From assembly GCA_900469615.1 (NCBI GenBank), contig UBYA01000006.1, forward strand, positions 62,001-126,000: 64,000 nt of DNA. The letters are read 5' to 3'. Below are positions 40,307-51,293 of this stretch, piece by piece (within the stretch, counting starts at the first letter, position 1; each line of letters opens with the position of its first letter). This DNA comes from Hyphomicrobiales bacterium. GTDB lineage: Bacteria > Pseudomonadota > Alphaproteobacteria > Rhizobiales > Rhizobiaceae. The position numbers and the translations under genes were made by a program. Under the pieces are notes generated by a model. It was not told where the DNA came from, did no database searches, and worked only from the letters and a program-made list of their open reading frames with translations.

Positions 40307-40950
40307 CGGCACAAGGTTTGAGAGTCCAGGCTATGGAATTGAACGGTGTGCGTGTTTCACGTGAAACACAGGGGCGACTGGAACATTTCGCACAGCTCTT
40401 CCAGAAATGGGCGAAGACGATCAATCTGGTCGCGCCTTCCACCATCGATGATCTCTGGCGTCGCCATATTGCCGATAGCGCCCAGATTTTTCAGCTCCGC
40501 CCTTTGACGAATCATTGGGTCGATCTCGGCAGCGGCGGCGGGTTTCCAGGCGTTATAACGGCAATTCTGTTGGCGGAACGCGGGGCCGGCCATGTCGATT
40601 TGGTGGAAAGCAATCAGAAAAAGGCGGCGTTTCTACGTGTCTGCCTGCGAGAATGCGAGGCTCGTGGCGCGGTCCACGCTGCTCGAATCGAAGATGCACC
40701 TGCAATCATCCAGAATTGTGACGTGATTTCAGCTCGTGCTCTGGCTGAACTCGAGGTGCTGCTGGATTACGCAGCGCCTTGGCGCGACCGCAATGAAAAT
40801 CTGCGCCTTCTGCTGCATAAAGGCCGGGATTATGAACGCGAGCTGGAGAAAGCCCGTGGTCGTTGGGAATTCGATCTGGTAAAACATCAGAGCGTCGTCG
40901 AGCGAGATTCCGTTATTCTGGAGCTGAGCAGCCTTCGACGCCTGATTTAA
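40303..40950 (+). CDS. rsmG: 16S rRNA (guanine527-N7) methyltransferase RsmG (GidB)
   Basis: A 215-residue SAM-dependent methyltransferase of the small-subunit rRNA; loss gives low-level streptomycin resistance in other bacteria. The SAM loop is [20 protein letters not shown], followed by [15 protein letters not shown]; the N-terminal helix has [30 protein letters not shown] use GTG 40303 because it overlaps the mnmG stop as GTGA; ATG 40333 ([12 protein letters not shown]) is an alternative. Codons VSRETQ contain a perfect parS site. Followed within 12 bp by parA. Confidence 0.94.
   Translation: MTAQGLRVQAMELNGVRVSRETQGRLEHFAQLFQKWAKTINLVAPSTIDDLWRRHIADSAQIFQLRPLTNHWVDLGSGGGFPGVITAILLAERGAGHVDLVESNQKKAAFLRVCLRECEARGAVHAARIEDAPAIIQNCDVISARALAELEVLLDYAAPWRDRNENLRLLLHKGRDYERELEKARGRWEFDLVKHQSVVERDSVILELSSLRRLI
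40353..40368. promoter_or_regulatory. parS site 4, perfect consensus, inside rsmG
   Basis: TGTTTCACGTGAAACA is a perfect 16-bp palindrome. It is read in rsmG as VSRET and sits about 0.6 kb before parA. Confidence 0.96.
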
Positions 40951-40962
40951 CCATAGTTGGAT

Positions 40963-41769
<807 letters not shown>

Positions 41770-41800
41770 CAGTATATTTGTTCCAGAGTGAGTATCGGCG

Positions 41801-42685
41801 ATGAATGATGATCTTTCGAAGCGGCGTCTCGGACGCGGACTGGCGGCACTCATCGGAGAGATGGATCAGCCGACGCCGGTAGATACGGGACGACCCGCCG
41901 TCAATCCCGACCGTCTCGTGCCGATCGAGTTCATCAGCCGTAATCCACGAAACCCGCGCCGCTATTTCGATGAGACGGAGCTGCATGATCTGGCCAGCTC
42001 CATTCGCCAGCACGGGATCGTACAACCGGTCGTCGTCCGCACGATCGCGAGCGATCGATATGAAATCATAGCCGGCGAACGACGTTGGCGTGCCGCACAA
42101 CTTGCCGGTCTGATCGAGATTCCCGTCATCGTTCGCGATGTCGATGACAAGACGGCGCTCGAAATTGCCATCGTCGAAAACGTGCAGCGCGCCGACCTCA
42201 ATCCATTGGAAGAGGCGCTCGGCTACGAACAGCTGATTGCCGAGCACGGTTACACCCAGAACGACCTTGGCGAGATTATCGGCAAAAGCCGTAGCCATGT
42301 CGCCAACTCCTTGCGTTTGTTGAAGCTTCCCGATCCGGTTCGCGATATGCTTGCCGCCGGCAGCCTTTCCGCCGGCCATGCGCGCGCTCTGGTTTCGACG
42401 TCGGATCCGACGACGCTGGCGCGCACGGTCGTTTCCAAGGGAATGTCCGTACGCGATGCCGAGCGGCTGGCGCAGAACGATATCAAGGCCCAGAACGATC
42501 CTCGCCCGGCCGGCATTCGCAGGGATGAAAAGGATTCCGATACGCTGGCGCTTGAGCGCACCCTGTCGGATACACTCGGGCTCGACGTTTCGATCAATCA
42601 TCGCGGCAATGGCGGCCAGGTGAAGATAAGCTATAAGACGCTTGAGCAGCTGGAGGAGATTTGCCGGCTGCTGGAACGGCGCTAG
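41801..42685 (+). CDS. parB: Chromosome partitioning protein ParB
   Basis: A 294-residue CTP-dependent DNA clamp that loads at parS and spreads. The N-terminal CTP-binding part has RNPRNPRRYFDE, GERRWRAAQLAGL and ENVQRADLNPLEEA; the helix-turn-helix that reads parS is GYTQNDLGEIIGKSRSHVANSLRLLKLP; the C-terminal dimer domain ends ISYKTLEQLEEICRLLERR. The N-terminal KRRLGRGLAALIG is the ParA-interacting segment. It acts with the four parS sites at 31.9-40.4 kb to place the origin. Confidence 0.98.
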   Translation: MNDDLSKRRLGRGLAALIGEMDQPTPVDTGRPAVNPDRLVPIEFISRNPRNPRRYFDETELHDLASSIRQHGIVQPVVVRTIASDRYEIIAGERRWRAAQLAGLIEIPVIVRDVDDKTALEIAIVENVQRADLNPLEEALGYEQLIAEHGYTQNDLGEIIGKSRSHVANSLRLLKLPDPVRDMLAAGSLSAGHARALVSTSDPTTLARTVVSKGMSVRDAERLAQNDIKAQNDPRPAGIRRDEKDSDTLALERTLSDTLGLDVSINHRGNGGQVKISYKTLEQLEEICRLLERR

Positions 42686-42700
42686 GGCAGGTCCGCATTT

Positions 42701-42779
42701 CACGGAATCGTTCTATCTCTTTGTTTTTTAAACAATTCCGTGCGGAAAAACCGTCGTAAGATTTCCGGATTTAGTCTAG
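42701..42779. repeat. Rhizobial intergenic repeat between parB and holA
   Basis: CACGGAAT ... ATTCCGTG (42701-42742) pair around a T-rich loop, followed by GCGGAAAAACCG and TTTCCGGATTTAGTCTAG. The element aligns with 55904-55982 (CTTTTTGTTAT...CAATTCCGGACGGAAACCG...TTGCTCTAG). It resembles a repeat I recall as common in rhizobial genomes. In the parB/holA convergent gap it is the only structure that might end both messages. Confidence 0.6.
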
Positions 42780-42858
42780 GACGCTTTGCGTTGATTTCGT
42801 CGCGCGAGGCGCTGGATCCGGCGCGGTGTCAATCGCCGGCGGCCTATTTTCGTGAAAC

Positions 42859-43896
42859 TCAGCCCTTGCGGGCTGACTGCAATGTGGTGGACAGCAAGGT
42901 CTGCGTCGCGATGGTGTCCTCAAGGCTGGCGCGCTGGCGGGTCTGAAGAATGGCAGCTTGCAGCCTGTTCATCTCGCGCGCAATCGCAGGTGCTGTCCAG
43001 CTTCTTAGTGCCTGCTCGATGACGGGCTTGCGCCGGAAATGCAGGTGACGCCCGAGTGTCTGCATGACCTGAGCCGGCGCCAGCCGTTTTTCATCCATCT
43101 CCGCCCGCATGGTATCGAGCATCTGAAATTGCCTCAGGCAACCCTGCAGAACGAGAAACATCGGCGTCTTCGATGCGGCGATCTTTTGCATGGCATGAAG
43201 GAAGGCTTCGGAATCGCCTTTCAGGATCGCATCGACGGCGTCATCCGAGGAAATGGCGCTGGCATCGCCGATGATTTCCAGAACGTGCTGTTCCTCGATC
43301 GTGTCCTGGCCGCGGCAGTAAAGTGCCAGCTTGCGTATTTCGTTGCGCGATGCGATGCGATCCCCGCCAAGAAGCTCCAGCAATGCCTGGCGGGCGGCGG
43401 GGGCAATTCGCAGTCCTTCATTTGCCAGCTCGGTATCTATCAGGCTGTTGAGAGCCCTGACATCGTCGGCATAGCAGGGAATGGTTGCCACGGAACGGGC
43501 CGGCTCCGCGGCCTTGCGCAGGCCGGAGCCTTTCTTGAGATCGCCGGCTTCGATAATGACGAAGCTGGCATCCGGGGGATTGCCGGCAATGATCTGCAGC
43601 GAATCGATCAGCGCTTTTTCGTTGGCGGCGCCGCGAATCCAGACGAGCTTTTCGCCGCCGAACAGACCGATGGCATTCACCTCGTCGAGCAGGCGACCGG
43701 CATCGTTCTGCAAGTCCGCAACATCGAGTTTGATGAGGGAAAAGGCGTCGGTAAGGTCAACTCCGGTTTTCGCGGCGATCTGCGCGGCGCGCTCGGAAAC
43801 AAGGCCGCGATCGGGGCCATAGATCACGAAGATCCGATAGTTTCGCGCGGCATTTTGGAGGAATCCGTCGAATTCGTGGGACTTGATTTCCGCCAT
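42859..43896 (-). CDS. holA: DNA polymerase III delta subunit
   Basis: A 345-residue clamp-loader subunit that opens the beta clamp. The N-terminal domain has the family's YRIFVIYGPDRGLVSERA (delta lacks a true Walker A) and VWIRGAANEKALIDSL. The middle part has ELLGGDRIASRNEIRKLALYCRG, a DNA pol III delta hallmark, and the C-terminal domain is helical. Length is normal. It ends leuS-lptE-holA, starting 13 bp after lptE, the usual Gram-negative order. Confidence 0.95.
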   Translation of the reverse strand: MAEIKSHEFDGFLQNAARNYRIFVIYGPDRGLVSERAAQIAAKTGVDLTDAFSLIKLDVADLQNDAGRLLDEVNAIGLFGGEKLVWIRGAANEKALIDSLQIIAGNPPDASFVIIEAGDLKKGSGLRKAAEPARSVATIPCYADDVRALNSLIDTELANEGLRIAPAARQALLELLGGDRIASRNEIRKLALYCRGQDTIEEQHVLEIIGDASAISSDDAVDAILKGDSEAFLHAMQKIAASKTPMFLVLQGCLRQFQMLDTMRAEMDEKRLAPAQVMQTLGRHLHFRRKPVIEQALRSWTAPAIAREMNRLQAAILQTRQRASLEDTIATQTLLSTTLQSARKG

Positions 43897-43909
43897 GCCG
43901 CACTCGTGC

Positions 43910-44431
43910 TCAGCGGCTGAGCGCCGCTGCGATATCGGCAGCGATCATCTCGGCGACTTCGCGGGCTGCACGGTCTTCGGAATCGCGGATCGCGCGCTGC
44001 TTGGCGAATTCCTGGGTCGGGAAGTCGACGAGCGAGGTGACTGCGCGGCTGCCGGACTTGATGACCTTGCCCGTACCGATTTCCTTCAGCGTGAAGGAGG
44101 CCGTTACGGTCGTACGGCCCGCCCCGGACGTATCCGAAGATGGGAGATAGAGCACGCCGCCGGTGCCGGAGGTAACGCTCAGGTCGACATTGTACTTCGG
44201 CGTCTTCGTTTCGCCCGCACCGCGCCCCGCGATGAAGATCAGCTGGTTGCGGACCTCCTGGCTGACGCGCGAGCCGGCGTCGGAGAAGGAAACTTCCGAC
44301 AACTTCTGCGTTACGCCCGTGCTGACGGCATAGAGCGGCCGAACCTGGCAAGCGGACAGAAGCCCTGCAACGGCCACAAGAGACGCAACACCGGCAATGC
44401 GGGCGAACTTGAAAAGATTATCAGACGACAA
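43910..44431 (-). CDS. lptE: LPS assembly lipoprotein LptE
   Basis: A 173-residue outer-membrane lipoprotein that plugs LptD and helps insert LPS. Residues 9-28 form a lipoprotein signal with lipobox LLSAC (Cys28), then QVRPLYA, the family's PLYA segment. SVTSGTG and the C-terminal [35 protein letters not shown] fit LptE of alphaproteobacteria. The start is TTG at 44431, 11 bases inside the leuS 3' end, with AGAGGA about 9 bases upstream. Genes for leuS, lptE and holA form one transcript. Confidence 0.93.
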   Translation of the reverse strand: MSSDNLFKFARIAGVASLVAVAGLLSACQVRPLYAVSTGVTQKLSEVSFSDAGSRVSQEVRNQLIFIAGRGAGETKTPKYNVDLSVTSGTGGVLYLPSSDTSGAGRTTVTASFTLKEIGTGKVIKSGSRAVTSLVDFPTQEFAKQRAIRDSEDRAAREVAEMIAADIAAALSR

Positions 44432-47051
44432 TGTTTACGATCCTCTGTGGAACGACGATGATCTTCTTTGGCGCCTGACCATTCAATGCGCTGTTGACGG
44501 CATCCAGGGCGAGCACGGCCTGCTGCACGGCATTCTGATCTGCATCGCGCGCGATTGTCAATTCGGCGCGCTTCTTGCCGTTGATCTGGACGGGGTAGAC
44601 GATCTCGTTCTCGACAACGAGCGCCTCGTCATAGGCTGGCCACCGGCTGGTGGCAATCATATGGGTGTTGCCGAGCGCGGCGGAGCATTCTTCGGCCAGA
44701 TGCGGCGTGATCGGCGCGACCAGGGCAATCAGGATTTCCACCGCTTCGCGAACGGCCGAGCGATAGACGGCATCGGCCTGACCGGCGGCCACCTTGGCAA
44801 GCGGCGCCGCCAGTGCGTTCACGAATTCATAGATGCGGGCCACTGCCTTGTTGAAGGCGAGCTTGTCGTAGTCGCCCTGCACTGCTTTCAGCGTGCGATG
44901 CGCGATCTGCGAAATCGCCAGCGCCTCACCTTCCTTAGCCGGAGTCGATTCGACCGACCTCAGGGCCTCGGCGGCTTCGGAGACGAGGCGCCACATGCGC
45001 TGGGTGAAACGATGCGCGCCTTCGACACCGGCCTCCGACCAGATGACGTCGCGATCGGGCGGCGAATCGGAGAGAACGAAGAAGCGGGCCGTATCGGCGC
45101 CGTAGGAGGCGATGATGTCATCGGGATCGACGACGTTCTTCTTCGATTTCGACATCTTTTCGATCGAGCCGATGGTGATGTCCTCGCCATTCGACAGCAG
45201 GGCGGCACGGCGCTGACCGTCCACTTCCTCGATCTTGATATCGGCGGGCGACACCCATTCGCGCGTCAGGCCATTGCCGCGGCTATAGGTCTCGTGCACC
45301 ACCATGCCCTGCGTGAACAGGCCCTTGAAGGGCTCCTTCACGTCGAGGTGGCCGGTTTCGCGCATGGCGCGGGTAAAGAAGCGAGAATAGAGCAGATGCA
45401 GGATCGCATGCTCGATGCCGCCGATATACTGGTCGACCGGCAGCCAGTGGTTGGCGGCTGCCTTGTCCGTCGGCTGGTTTTCCCACGGTGCGGTGAAGCG
45501 GGCGAAATACCAGCTGGAATCGACGAATGTATCCATCGTATCCGTCTCGCGGCGCGCATCCTTGCCGCATTGCGGGCAGGCGACATGCCGCCAGCTGGCG
45601 TGCCGGTCGAGGGGATTGCCGGGCTGGTCGAAAGTGACATCGTCGGGCAGCCTGACCGGCAGATCCTTCTTCGGCACCGGCAGCACGCCGCAATCGTCGC
45701 AATGGATGACCGGGATCGGGCAGCCCCAGTAGCGCTGGCGGGAAATGCCCCAGTCGCGCAGGCGGAAATTCACCTTGCGCTCGGCCTGCGGCACATTGCC
45801 GAGGCTGGTGGCGGAAAGCTTCGTTGCGACCGTTTCGAAGGCTTCCTCGGTGCTCATGCCGTCGAGGAAGCGCGAGTTGATCATCACGCCATCGCCGTCA
45901 TAGGCAACGTCGCCGACGGCGAAGCTTGCGGCATCGCCATCTTTCGGCATGACGACCGGCACGACCGGCAGGCCGTATTTGCGGGCGAAATCCAGGTCGC
46001 GCTGGTCGCCGGACGGGCAACCGAAGATGGCGCCCGTGCCATAGTCCATCAATACGAAATTGGCGATGTAGACCGGCAGTTCCCAGGACGGATCGAAGGG
46101 ATGGCGGACCCGGATGCCGGTATCCATGCCCTTCTTCTCGGCGGTTTCGAGCGCGGCCAGCGAGGTGCCGGCGCGGCGGCACTCCTCGCAGAAGGCTTCG
46201 ATGGCCGGGTCTTTGGCGGCTGCTTCCTTGGCCAGCGGATGGTCGGCCGAGATCGCCAGGAAAGAGGCGCCGAACAGCGTGTCGGGCCGTGTCGTATAGA
46301 CGCTGATCTCACGATCGCTGTTCGGCGCGGTTTCGGCGACGATTTCCCAGCGGACGGTCAGGCCTTCGGAGCGGCCGATCCAGTTCTTCTGCATCAGCCG
46401 CACTTTTTCCGGCCAATGATCGAGCGTGTCCAGGGCGTCCAGCAGTTCCTGGCTGAATTCGGTGATCTTGAAGAACCATTGCGTCAGCTCGCGCTGTTCC
46501 ACGAGCGCGCCGGAGCGCCAGCCGCGGCCGTCGATGACCTGCTCGTTGGCGAGAACGGTGTTGTCGACCGGGTCCCAGTTGACCTTGGATTTCTTGCGAT
46601 AGACCAGGCCCTTCTCCATCATGTCGATGAAGAGCATCTGCTGGCGGTGATAGTAATCGACGTCGCAGGTTGCGAATTCGCGGCTCCAGTCGAGCGACAG
46701 GCCCATGGCCTTCAGCTGCGTGCGCATCGAGGCGATGTTCTGGTAGGTCCATTCCTTCGGATGCACCTTGTTGTCGCGCGCGGCGTTTTCCGCCGGCATG
46801 CCGAAGGCGTCCCAGCCCATCGGATGCAACACGTTATAGCCGCGGGCGCGCTTGTAGCGGGCAACGACATCGCCCATGGCGTAGTTGCGCACATGGCCCA
46901 TATGGATGCGGCCCGACGGATAGGGAAACATCTCCAGAACGTAATATTTCTCACGCGGATCCGCGTTGTCTGTCACGAAGACCTTTTCTTCGTTCCATTT
47001 TTCCTGCCAGCGGGGCTCGGCATCGCGCGGGTTATAACGTTCGGTCGTCAT
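44421..47051 (-). CDS. leuS: Leucyl-tRNA synthetase
   Basis: An 876-residue class I synthetase. The HIGH-like motif is HMGH at residues 50-53 ([15 protein letters not shown]), the editing (CP1) domain has the threonine-rich TTRPDTLFG, and the KMSKS loop is [12 protein letters not shown] near residue 632. Zinc-type CDDCGV and CPQCGKD sites occur in the catalytic part. Length and motif order are bacterial. It starts the leuS-lptE-holA operon and diverges from yggS across 201 bp. A long plus-strand frame covering it is an antisense shadow. Confidence 0.98.
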   Translation of the reverse strand: MTTERYNPRDAEPRWQEKWNEEKVFVTDNADPREKYYVLEMFPYPSGRIHMGHVRNYAMGDVVARYKRARGYNVLHPMGWDAFGMPAENAARDNKVHPKEWTYQNIASMRTQLKAMGLSLDWSREFATCDVDYYHRQQMLFIDMMEKGLVYRKKSKVNWDPVDNTVLANEQVIDGRGWRSGALVEQRELTQWFFKITEFSQELLDALDTLDHWPEKVRLMQKNWIGRSEGLTVRWEIVAETAPNSDREISVYTTRPDTLFGASFLAISADHPLAKEAAAKDPAIEAFCEECRRAGTSLAALETAEKKGMDTGIRVRHPFDPSWELPVYIANFVLMDYGTGAIFGCPSGDQRDLDFARKYGLPVVPVVMPKDGDAASFAVGDVAYDGDGVMINSRFLDGMSTEEAFETVATKLSATSLGNVPQAERKVNFRLRDWGISRQRYWGCPIPVIHCDDCGVLPVPKKDLPVRLPDDVTFDQPGNPLDRHASWRHVACPQCGKDARRETDTMDTFVDSSWYFARFTAPWENQPTDKAAANHWLPVDQYIGGIEHAILHLLYSRFFTRAMRETGHLDVKEPFKGLFTQGMVVHETYSRGNGLTREWVSPADIKIEEVDGQRRAALLSNGEDITIGSIEKMSKSKKNVVDPDDIIASYGADTARFFVLSDSPPDRDVIWSEAGVEGAHRFTQRMWRLVSEAAEALRSVESTPAKEGEALAISQIAHRTLKAVQGDYDKLAFNKAVARIYEFVNALAAPLAKVAAGQADAVYRSAVREAVEILIALVAPITPHLAEECSAALGNTHMIATSRWPAYDEALVVENEIVYPVQINGKKRAELTIARDADQNAVQQAVLALDAVNSALNGQAPKKIIVVPQRIVNIVV

Positions 47052-47252
47052 CTGATCTTGTATTCCAGAAAATCATGGGGAGTCAGGCGTGACCTTCATC
47101 ACGAAACCACCCAAGCGTCAAGTTTGGCGGTTGCAGCAAGTGCTTTATCTTGCAAAGCAAAGCCGGATTCTGGCGCATTTCGCCCTTGGCAAAGCCTGCC
47201 CGCCTCATTACTGCAAGGGGTTGAGAGCAAGCGAACATATCGAGGCGAAAAG

Positions 47253-47912
47253 ATGGAACTTCAAGAGCGCCTGAACGAAGTCCGTTCCCATATCGCGACG
47301 GCCGAGCGCCAGGCCGGCCGGCCTGATGGAGCCGTGCGGCTCGTTGCCGTTTCCAAGACCTTCGACGCCGATCAGATCCGCCCGGCGATTTCGGCCGGCC
47401 AGCGGGTGTTCGGCGAAAACCGCGTGCAGGAAAGCCAGGGCAAGTGGCCGGAGCTGAAGGCTGAAACGCCCGGAATCGAGCTGCACCTGATCGGGCCGCT
47501 GCAATCGAACAAGGCGGCGGATGCCGTGGCGTTGTTCGACGTCATCGAAACCATCGACCGGGAAAAGATCGCGCGCGCCGTCGCCGATGAAATGAAGCGG
47601 CAGGGCAAGAGGTTGCAGCTCTACGTGCAGGTCAATACCGGGCTGGAGCCGCAAAAGGCCGGGATCGCGCCGGACGATACCGTCGCTTTCGTCGAGCTGT
47701 GCCGGAAGGAGCTCGGGCTTTCGATCGACGGCCTGATGTGCATTCCGCCGGCCGAGGAAAATCCGGGGCCGCATTTCGCGCTGCTCGCCAAGCTTGCCGG
47801 AGAGGCGGGTGTCGAAAAGCTCTCCATGGGCATGTCGAGCGACTATGAAACCGCCATCGCCTTTGGCGCGACAAGCGTCCGCGTCGGCTCGGCGATTTTC
47901 GGCGCGCGGTAA
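47253..47912 (+). CDS. YggS/PROSC family PLP homeostasis protein
   Basis: A 219-residue alanine-racemase-fold protein that binds PLP through Lys35 (VAVSKTFDAD) and helps control free PLP and amino acid/vitamin balance. FGENRVQESQGKW, LIGPLQSNKA, VQVNTGLEPQKAG, GLMCIPP and LSMGMSSDYETAIAFGATSVRVG are all family signatures. I chose ATG 47253 after CGAGGCGAAAAG. In the plus strand the frame is open far upstream through leuS, but that part is antisense and has no family similarity. Divergent from leuS. Confidence 0.94.
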   Translation: MELQERLNEVRSHIATAERQAGRPDGAVRLVAVSKTFDADQIRPAISAGQRVFGENRVQESQGKWPELKAETPGIELHLIGPLQSNKAADAVALFDVIETIDREKIARAVADEMKRQGKRLQLYVQVNTGLEPQKAGIAPDDTVAFVELCRKELGLSIDGLMCIPPAEENPGPHFALLAKLAGEAGVEKLSMGMSSDYETAIAFGATSVRVGSAIFGAR

Positions 47913-47976
47913 ACTAAATCAAAAACGAAAGCATTGCCGTACGAGTCAGGCTGAGATGTGTGATCATCCATCATCC

Positions 47977-48171
47977 GCCCTCGTGGTTCGAGGCTCCGGC
48001 CCCTTCGGCAAGCTCGGGAGCCTGCGCACCTCACCATGAGGGCTAACCGTCTGCGCAAGACGGCACACTGAACTGTGCCTGATGTGGTGGGAAGAGGCTC
48101 TACGCGGCGGTGCTAGATCCATCTTCACCCTGAGGGAGGCTGCAAGCCGAAGCCTCGAAGGGTGAGGATAG
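47977..48171. repeat. Mosaic intergenic repeat, copy C (module 2 inverted)
   Basis: The 330-bp gap 47913-48242 has no gene. Module 2 (47977-48043, GCCCTCGTGGTTCGAGGC to GCGCACCTCACCATGAGGGC) is the reverse complement of 15162-15220. Module 1 (48119-48171, CCATCTTCACCCTGAGGGAG to CCTCGAAGGGTGAGGATAG) is related to the other copies. The orientation of module 2 therefore switches between copies. Confidence 0.75.
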
Positions 48172-48187
48172 CCCCGTGTCTCCCGAC

Positions 48188-48217
48188 AAAAAAAGCCCCG
48201 GTTTTTCACCGGGGCTT
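48188..48217 (-). terminator. Terminator of trcR
   Basis: AAGCCCCGGT / ACCGGGGCTT around GTTTTTC-like loop bases, with a run of seven T on the minus strand, 25-55 bp after the trcR stop. Confidence 0.9.
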
Positions 48218-48242
48218 CGCAAAGCTTCGATAAGATCGGATC

Positions 48243-48947
48243 TTAGAACCGGTCGTCGTCCTCGTCGTCGCGGCTGGTCGACTTCAGCGACTTCAGCTTG
48301 GCGAAAACGGCGTCGGCGTCGATTTCCTTTTCCTTCTCTTCGCGCTCGTAGGTGAAGCCGAGCTTCTCGGTTTCCTGAGCGGGCTGCAGCGTCGCGCCGA
48401 GTTCGGCGGCGGTCGGCAGCGGCCGGCCCTTGGCGGCCTTTTCGACTTCCATGTCGAGATCGATCTGGCTGCAGAGGCCGAGCGTGACCGGATCCATCGG
48501 CGCCAGGTTGGCCGAGTTCCAGTGCGTGCGGTCACGGATCTGTTCGATGGTCGACTTGGTGGTGCCGACGAGGCGGGAAATCTGCGCATCCTTCAGTTCC
48601 GGATGGTTGCGCACCAGCCAGAGGATGGCGTTCGGGCGATCCTGGCGCTTGGAAACCGGCGTGTAGCGCGGGCCGCGACGCTTGGATTCAGGCACGCGAA
48701 CCTTCGGCTCGGAAAGCTTGAGCTTGTGGTTCGGATTGCCTTCCGCGCGGGCGATTTCGTCGCGCGTCAGCTGGCCGGTCGAGATCGGATCGAGGCCCTT
48801 GATGCCCTGTGCTGCTTCACCATCGGCAATGGCCTTCACTTCGAGCGGATGCAGCTTGCAGAACTGCGCGATCTGGTCGAATGACAAGGCTGTATTGTCG
48901 ACAAGCCAGATGGCGGTTGCCTTCGGCATGAGCAATTGTTGAGCCAT
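48243..48947 (-). CDS. trcR: DUF1013 cell-cycle transcription regulator TrcR
   Basis: A 234-residue cytosolic protein restricted to alphaproteobacteria. The N-terminal MPKATAIWLVDNTALSFDQI and FCKLHPLEVKAIADGE, and the central RPNAILWLVRNHPELKDAQI with GTTKSTIEQIRDRTHWNSAN, are the DUF1013 hallmarks and look like two helix-turn-helix units. The C-terminus is acidic (SRDDEDDDRF). In Caulobacter TrcR associates with RNA polymerase and supports cell-cycle promoters. The same role here is inferred. It has its own promoter and terminator and diverges from acsA. Confidence 0.93.
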   Translation of the reverse strand: MAQQLLMPKATAIWLVDNTALSFDQIAQFCKLHPLEVKAIADGEAAQGIKGLDPISTGQLTRDEIARAEGNPNHKLKLSEPKVRVPESKRRGPRYTPVSKRQDRPNAILWLVRNHPELKDAQISRLVGTTKSTIEQIRDRTHWNSANLAPMDPVTLGLCSQIDLDMEVEKAAKGRPLPTAAELGATLQPAQETEKLGFTYEREEKEKEIDADAVFAKLKSLKSTSRDDEDDDRF

Positions 48948-49024
48948 GGATATAGTCCTTCTGTCAGTCCGCGCCGGTGTCGCGGTCCGGGGTGTAACAC
49001 CACATTGTCCGGGAAATACGGCTC

Positions 49025-49053
49025 TATATAACGATAGTGTCGCGGAATTGCAA
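49025..49053 (-). promoter_or_regulatory. Candidate promoter of trcR
   Basis: On the minus strand TTGCAA (49053-49048) and TATATA (49030-49025) are 17 bases apart, about 80-105 bp before the trcR start. A good fit to a housekeeping promoter. Confidence 0.5.
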
Positions 49054-49170
49054 TTCTTTGCGCATGAAATGCACTTTGTCCAATTGCTGTCGTGGTTTGA
49101 CCTGCTATTTATTGCGCTGAAAGAGCACCCGTAATTGCGAGAGAGGGTGTGAGGATTCGAGGAGGAGACA

Positions 49171-51129
49171 ATGTCGGAAAAGATTCATCCGGTGACGAAG
49201 CCGGTCAAGGCGCGTGCCTTGATCGACAAGGCGAAGTATCAGAAATGGTACAAGCAGAGCGTCGAGGACCCCGACAAGTTCTGGGGCAAGCACGGCAAGC
49301 GGATCGACTGGTTCAAGCCCTATACGAAGGTGAAGAACACGTCGTTTACCGGCAAGGTCTCGATCAAGTGGTTCGAGGACGGCGTCACCAACGTCTCCTA
49401 CAATTGCATCGACCGGCATCTGAAGAAGCACGGCGATCGCGTTGCCTTCATCTGGGAAGGCGACAATCCCTATATCGACAAGAAGATCACCTATAACGAG
49501 CTTTACGATCAGGTCTGCCGGCTGGCGAACGTCTTGAAGAAGCACGGTGTCAAGAAGGGCGACCGCGTCACCATCTACATGCCGATGATCCCCGAGGCAG
49601 CCTATGCGATGCTCGCCTGCGCCCGCATCGGCGCGGTGCACTCGGTCGTCTTCGGCGGCTTCTCGCCGGAAGCGCTTGCCGGCCGCATCGTCGACTGCGA
49701 ATCGACGGTCGTCATCACCTGCGACGAAGGCATTCGCGGCGGCAAGTCCATTCCGCTGAAGGAAAACACCGACACCGCGATCAGGATCGCCGCCAAGCAG
49801 AAGGTCGCGGTCAAGACCGTCATCGCCGTGCGCCGCACCGGCGGCAAGACCGGCTGGGAGCCCGGCCGCGATGTCTGGTATCACGAGGAAATCGCCAAGG
49901 TGAAGGGTGATTGTCCGCCGGCGAAGATGAAGGCGGAAGATCCGCTTTTCATTCTCTATACGTCCGGCTCCACCGGCAAGCCGAAGGGCGTGCTGCACAC
50001 GACGGGCGGCTATCTCGTCTATGCGGCGATGACGCACGAATACACGTTCGATTATCACCCCGGCGATATCTACTGGTGCACGGCCGATGTCGGCTGGGTG
50101 ACGGGCCATTCCTACATCGTCTACGGGCCGCTCGCCAATGCCGCGACCTCGCTGATGTTCGAAGGCGTGCCGAACTATCCGGACCAGGGCCGCTTCTGGG
50201 ATGTCATCGACAAGCACAAGGTCAACATCTTCTATACCGCGCCGACGGCGATCCGCTCGCTGATGGGCGCCGGCGACCATTTCGTCACGCGCGCCTCGCG
50301 CTCCAGCCTGCGCCTGCTCGGCACGGTCGGCGAGCCCATCAATCCGGAAGCCTGGGAGTGGTATTACAAGGTCGTGGGCGACAGCCGCTGCCCGATCGTC
50401 GATACCTGGTGGCAGACGGAAACCGGCGGCCACATGATCACGCCGCTTCCCGGCGCAACCGATCTGAAGCCCGGCTCGGCCACCCTGCCCTTCTTCGGCG
50501 TGCAGCCGCAGCTGGTCGACAACGAGGGCAATGTGCTGGAGGGTGCTGCCGACGGCAACCTCGTCATCGCCGACAGCTGGCCTGGCCAGATGCGCACGGT
50601 TTATGGCGACCACGAGCGCTTCATCCAGACCTACTTCTCCACCTACAAGGGCAAGTATTTCACCGGCGACGGCTGCCGCCGCGACGAGGACGGCTATTAC
50701 TGGATCACCGGCCGCGTCGACGACGTGCTCAACGTCTCGGGCCATCGTCTGGGCACGGCGGAAGTGGAATCGGCGCTGGTGTCGCACAAGCACGTCTCGG
50801 AAGCGGCCGTCGTCGGTTATCCGCATTCCATCAAGGGCCAGGGCATCTATTGTTACGTGACGCTGATGGTCGGCCTGGAAGGCTCGGACGCGCTGCGGCA
50901 GGAACTGGTGAAACACGTCCGCGCCGAAATCGGCCCGATCGCCTCGCCGGACAAGATCCAGTTCACCCCCGGCCTGCCGAAAACCCGCTCCGGCAAGATC
51001 ATGCGCCGCATCCTGCGCAAGATCGCTGAGGACGATTTCGGCGCGCTCGGCGATACCTCCACCCTCGCCGATCCGGCTGTGGTGGATGATCTGATCGCCA
51101 ATAGGCAGAACAAGGCTGACGCGGCGTAA
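49171..51129 (+). CDS. acsA: Acetyl-CoA synthetase
   Basis: A 652-residue adenylate-forming enzyme making acetyl-CoA from acetate and ATP. The P-loop-like [18 protein letters not shown] (about residues 263-280), [10 protein letters not shown] and the C-terminal [15 protein letters not shown] are diagnostic; the acetylation lysine is in [13 protein letters not shown] (about 610), so protein acetylation likely controls it. Length matches Acs. The ATG has GAGGAGGAG before it. Divergent from trcR. A long antisense frame on the other strand is not a gene. Confidence 0.98.
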   Translation: MSEKIHPVTKPVKARALIDKAKYQKWYKQSVEDPDKFWGKHGKRIDWFKPYTKVKNTSFTGKVSIKWFEDGVTNVSYNCIDRHLKKHGDRVAFIWEGDNPYIDKKITYNELYDQVCRLANVLKKHGVKKGDRVTIYMPMIPEAAYAMLACARIGAVHSVVFGGFSPEALAGRIVDCESTVVITCDEGIRGGKSIPLKENTDTAIRIAAKQKVAVKTVIAVRRTGGKTGWEPGRDVWYHEEIAKVKGDCPPAKMKAEDPLFILYTSGSTGKPKGVLHTTGGYLVYAAMTHEYTFDYHPGDIYWCTADVGWVTGHSYIVYGPLANAATSLMFEGVPNYPDQGRFWDVIDKHKVNIFYTAPTAIRSLMGAGDHFVTRASRSSLRLLGTVGEPINPEAWEWYYKVVGDSRCPIVDTWWQTETGGHMITPLPGATDLKPGSATLPFFGVQPQLVDNEGNVLEGAADGNLVIADSWPGQMRTVYGDHERFIQTYFSTYKGKYFTGDGCRRDEDGYYWITGRVDDVLNVSGHRLGTAEVESALVSHKHVSEAAVVGYPHSIKGQGIYCYVTLMVGLEGSDALRQELVKHVRAEIGPIASPDKIQFTPGLPKTRSGKIMRRILRKIAEDDFGALGDTSTLADPAVVDDLIANRQNKADAA

Positions 51130-51143
51130 GCCGAGCGTTCGCT

Positions 51144-51170
51144 CTATCCCGCCCCTGGCGGGCGGGATAG
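51144..51170. repeat. 11-bp hairpin after acsA
   Basis: CTATCCCGCCC and GGGCGGGATAG form a perfect 11-bp stem with a 5-base loop just after the acsA stop. There is no T-run on the acsA side, so Rho-dependent termination or mRNA stabilisation is more likely than intrinsic termination. Confidence 0.75.
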
Positions 51171-51293
51171 AAAATCAGCATTTAGCAGCAAAGCTAAGTG
51201 ACGGATTTCGTAATTGATTTCTCGCCTACGAAGGGCGAGATGGATTCCGCGGTCGCCGCACCATATCGGGCGACAACAACTTTTAAAGCGGGA

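Noticed and set aside
44397..47912. A 1171-codon plus-strand open frame running through leuS into yggS
   Set aside because: The first 950 codons are antisense to leuS and show only mirror-type composition; only the last 219 residues match a family (YggS), with a good ribosome-binding site at 47253.
49105..50916. A 603-codon minus-strand frame opposite acsA
   Set aside because: Same type of shadow; acsA carries all family motifs on the plus strand.
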